This document shows, one piece after another, positions 5,963 through 6,570 of a stretch of 6,570 bases of DNA. Position numbers and translations under genes: made by a program. The stretch comes from an uncultured Clostridia bacterium (lineage in GTDB: Bacteria > Bacillota > Clostridia > Oscillospirales > Oscillospiraceae): NCBI GenBank assembly GCA_947177115.1, contig CAMWTG010000158.1, positions 1 to 6,570 of the forward strand, in the 5' to 3' direction. The notes under the pieces were generated by a model. It was given only the letters and a program-made list of their open reading frames with translations. It had not been told where the DNA came from and did no database searches. Position 1 is the first letter of the stretch; the number at the start of each line of letters is the position of its first letter.

Positions 5963-6165
5963 ACCCAATTTATTCAGTTGGCAAGGTGCGCTGCGACAGC
6001 CTTTTGGGCAGCCCGGCTGCGCTGATCCGGTACCTGATCGGGCATCGACTTGCTTTAGCGCCTGAAAGCTCGGAGGTTTGTCTTCCCTCAAATTTCTCCT
6101 GGAATAAGGGGAAAGTTGCCGGGGGAGGAGCAACTGGGAGAGAAATTTGTTGGTTGAGAGTGCTG
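5963..6165 (+). other. Non-coding stretch with a long imperfect stem-loop
   Basis: This is the first part of a 608-nt region without a supportable gene. Frames stay open on both strands, but they run through inverted repeats, lack good ribosome binding sites and give low-complexity proline/glycine/arginine-rich products. 6008-6013 and 6015-6020 form a tight inverted repeat (GCAGCC). CAAATTTCTC (6089-6098) pairs with GAGAAATTTG (6140-6149), 10 bp, enclosing an inner hairpin of AGTTGC (6114-6119) and GCAACT (6130-6135). The nested form suggests a folded RNA or a dispersed repeat. No T-run follows, so it is not a standard terminator for the gene before it. Confidence 0.5.
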
Positions 6166-6171
6166 CCGGGC

Positions 6172-6319
6172 GGGCCGATGGGGACATCGGCCCCTACGGG
6201 GGCGGGTACCGGCAGTGCCTGCAAAAAGGCGCGCCGGGTCGTTGCGCCCTACGGAGGTGCGGTTTCGGCAGCGCGCAGATATTCGGAGAGGCGGGCGAGC
6301 AATGCTCGCCCCTACACGG
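6172..6319. repeat. Three tandem GC-rich hairpin units with a shared CCCTAC tail
   Basis: Unit 1: GGGCCGATG (6172-6180) pairs with CATCGGCCC (6185-6193), tail CCCCTACGG (6191-6199). Unit 2 is degraded: GGCGC (6228-6232) with GCGCC (6244-6248), tail GCCCTACGG (6246-6254). Unit 3: GGGCGAGC (6293-6300) pairs with GCTCGCCC (6304-6311), tail CCCCTACACGG (6309-6319). The tails are 55 and 63 nt apart and the spacers share a GG-rich start followed by CGGCAG. Stem sequences differ while the tail is constant. Related tails occur at 797-808 (plus) and in reverse near 3561-3569 and 6379-6387. I recall similar hairpins scattered between genes in Oscillospiraceae, but could not check. Confidence 0.75.
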
Positions 6320-6332
6320 ATCGTGAGTAGAC

Positions 6333-6356
6333 GGGGAAATCATCGATTATTTGCCC
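6333..6356. repeat. Imperfect palindrome centred on ATCGAT
   Basis: GGG (6333-6335) pairs with CCC (6354-6356), AAAT (6337-6340) with ATTT (6349-6352), around ATCGAT (6342-6347), with mismatches at 6336/6353 and 6341/6348. It could be a binding site for a dimeric protein or another relic hairpin. The stretch from here to 6500 shows no gene. Confidence 0.4.
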
Positions 6357-6505
6357 CGGGAGATCCGGCGCGTGTGACGGTAGGGGCTGGGTCAACGTCC
6401 TGAAAGAGACGCAGAGCAGAAGAAATTGCACCGGCAGTTTGGTTCAGACCGGACGGACTACAGGATGAGCGCAAAAAATAAATTCCCCCGTAGTGTTAAG
6501 GGATT

Positions 6506-6524
6506 CTTAAACCGCAGGTTTAAG
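6506..6524. repeat. Perfect 8-bp inverted repeat
   Basis: CTTAAACC (6506-6513) pairs with GGTTTAAG (6517-6524) around the loop GCA. A short T-run (6529-6533) follows 4 nt later, so it could act as a weak plus-strand terminator, but no gene ends nearby on that strand. Its form, a short perfect stem with a 3-nt loop, resembles the ruvC-ruvA spacer hairpin at 3627-3649. Confidence 0.55.
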
Positions 6525-6533
6525 TGACTTTTT

Positions 6534-6563
6534 GCCTACTTTTTGTTCACACAAAAAGTAGGC
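6534..6563. repeat. Perfect 12-bp inverted repeat at the window end
   Basis: GCCTACTTTTTG (6534-6545) pairs exactly with CAAAAAGTAGGC (6552-6563) around TTCACA. Its centre, TTTGTTCACA (6542-6551), matches the minus strand of the ruvC-ruvA spacer (3595-3586), suggesting that both are copies of one repeat family. No T-run follows on either strand, so it is not a typical terminator. The element may continue past the window. Confidence 0.6.
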
Positions 6564-6570
6564 GCGGAGT

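Noticed and set aside
6172..6319. CRISPR array
   Set aside because: The units have no constant repeat of 23 nt or more and the spacers are partly similar to each other; no cas gene is present.
5986..6330. Reading frame of 114 codons in the gene-free right end
   Set aside because: It starts at GTG without a good ribosome binding site, crosses three hairpin repeats and has a composition typical of non-coding GC-rich DNA. The opposing frames at 5970-6224 and 5780-6187 fail for the same reasons, and the latter overlaps the regulator gene.
6534..6563. Insertion-sequence end or attachment site
   Set aside because: No transposase or integrase is present in the window and no matching terminal repeat or target duplication could be seen.

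Overview
The window looks like chromosomal DNA of a GC-rich gut-type Clostridia, most likely Oscillospiraceae (the Flavonifractor/Oscillibacter/Pseudoflavonifractor neighbourhood). The basis is AAAGGAG-type ribosome binding sites, a Firmicutes-style ruvC-ruvA-ruvB cluster, a small acidic-helical protein of a kind common in that family, and GC-rich intergenic hairpins ending in CCCCTAC. The assignment is inference from style and protein resemblance; no database search was possible.

Layout from left to right. Positions 1-76 carry the last 24 codons of an unidentified plus-strand gene, coupled by an ATGA overlap to an OmpR-family response regulator (73-735). No histidine kinase follows it. A strong bidirectional terminator (841-890) closes this operon and, from the other side, a minus-strand operon of a TVP38/TMEM64 membrane protein (2138-2842) and a membrane-bound family 2 glycosyltransferase (888-2141). 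Those two genes also overlap by ATGA. A 201-nt divergent spacer separates this operon from ruvC (3044-3565), ruvA (3715-4323) and ruvB (4327-5391), the complete Holliday-junction branch-migration and resolution machinery. ruvC and ruvA are separated by a 149-nt hairpin-rich spacer, which is unusual for this cluster. ruvB ends tail to tail, stop codon on stop codon, against a small minus-strand gene of 87 codons (5388-5651) with a near-consensus promoter. Divergent from it is a 69-residue Cro/CI-type DNA-binding protein (5753-5962). The last 608 nt hold no gene I can support. They contain a long imperfect stem-loop, three tandemly arranged hairpin units sharing a CCCTAC tail, an imperfect palindrome, and two strong inverted repeats at the very end.

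How the genes relate. RuvA, RuvB and RuvC act together on recombination intermediates. The TVP38 protein and glycosyltransferase probably act together at the membrane, perhaps in making or exporting an envelope glycan, with the TVP38-like protein handling lipid; this is inference from linkage. The response regulator probably controls genes outside the window or the gene just upstream. I found no convincing new multi-gene system. The most unusual material is the hairpin repeats, both between ruvC and ruvA and at the right end.
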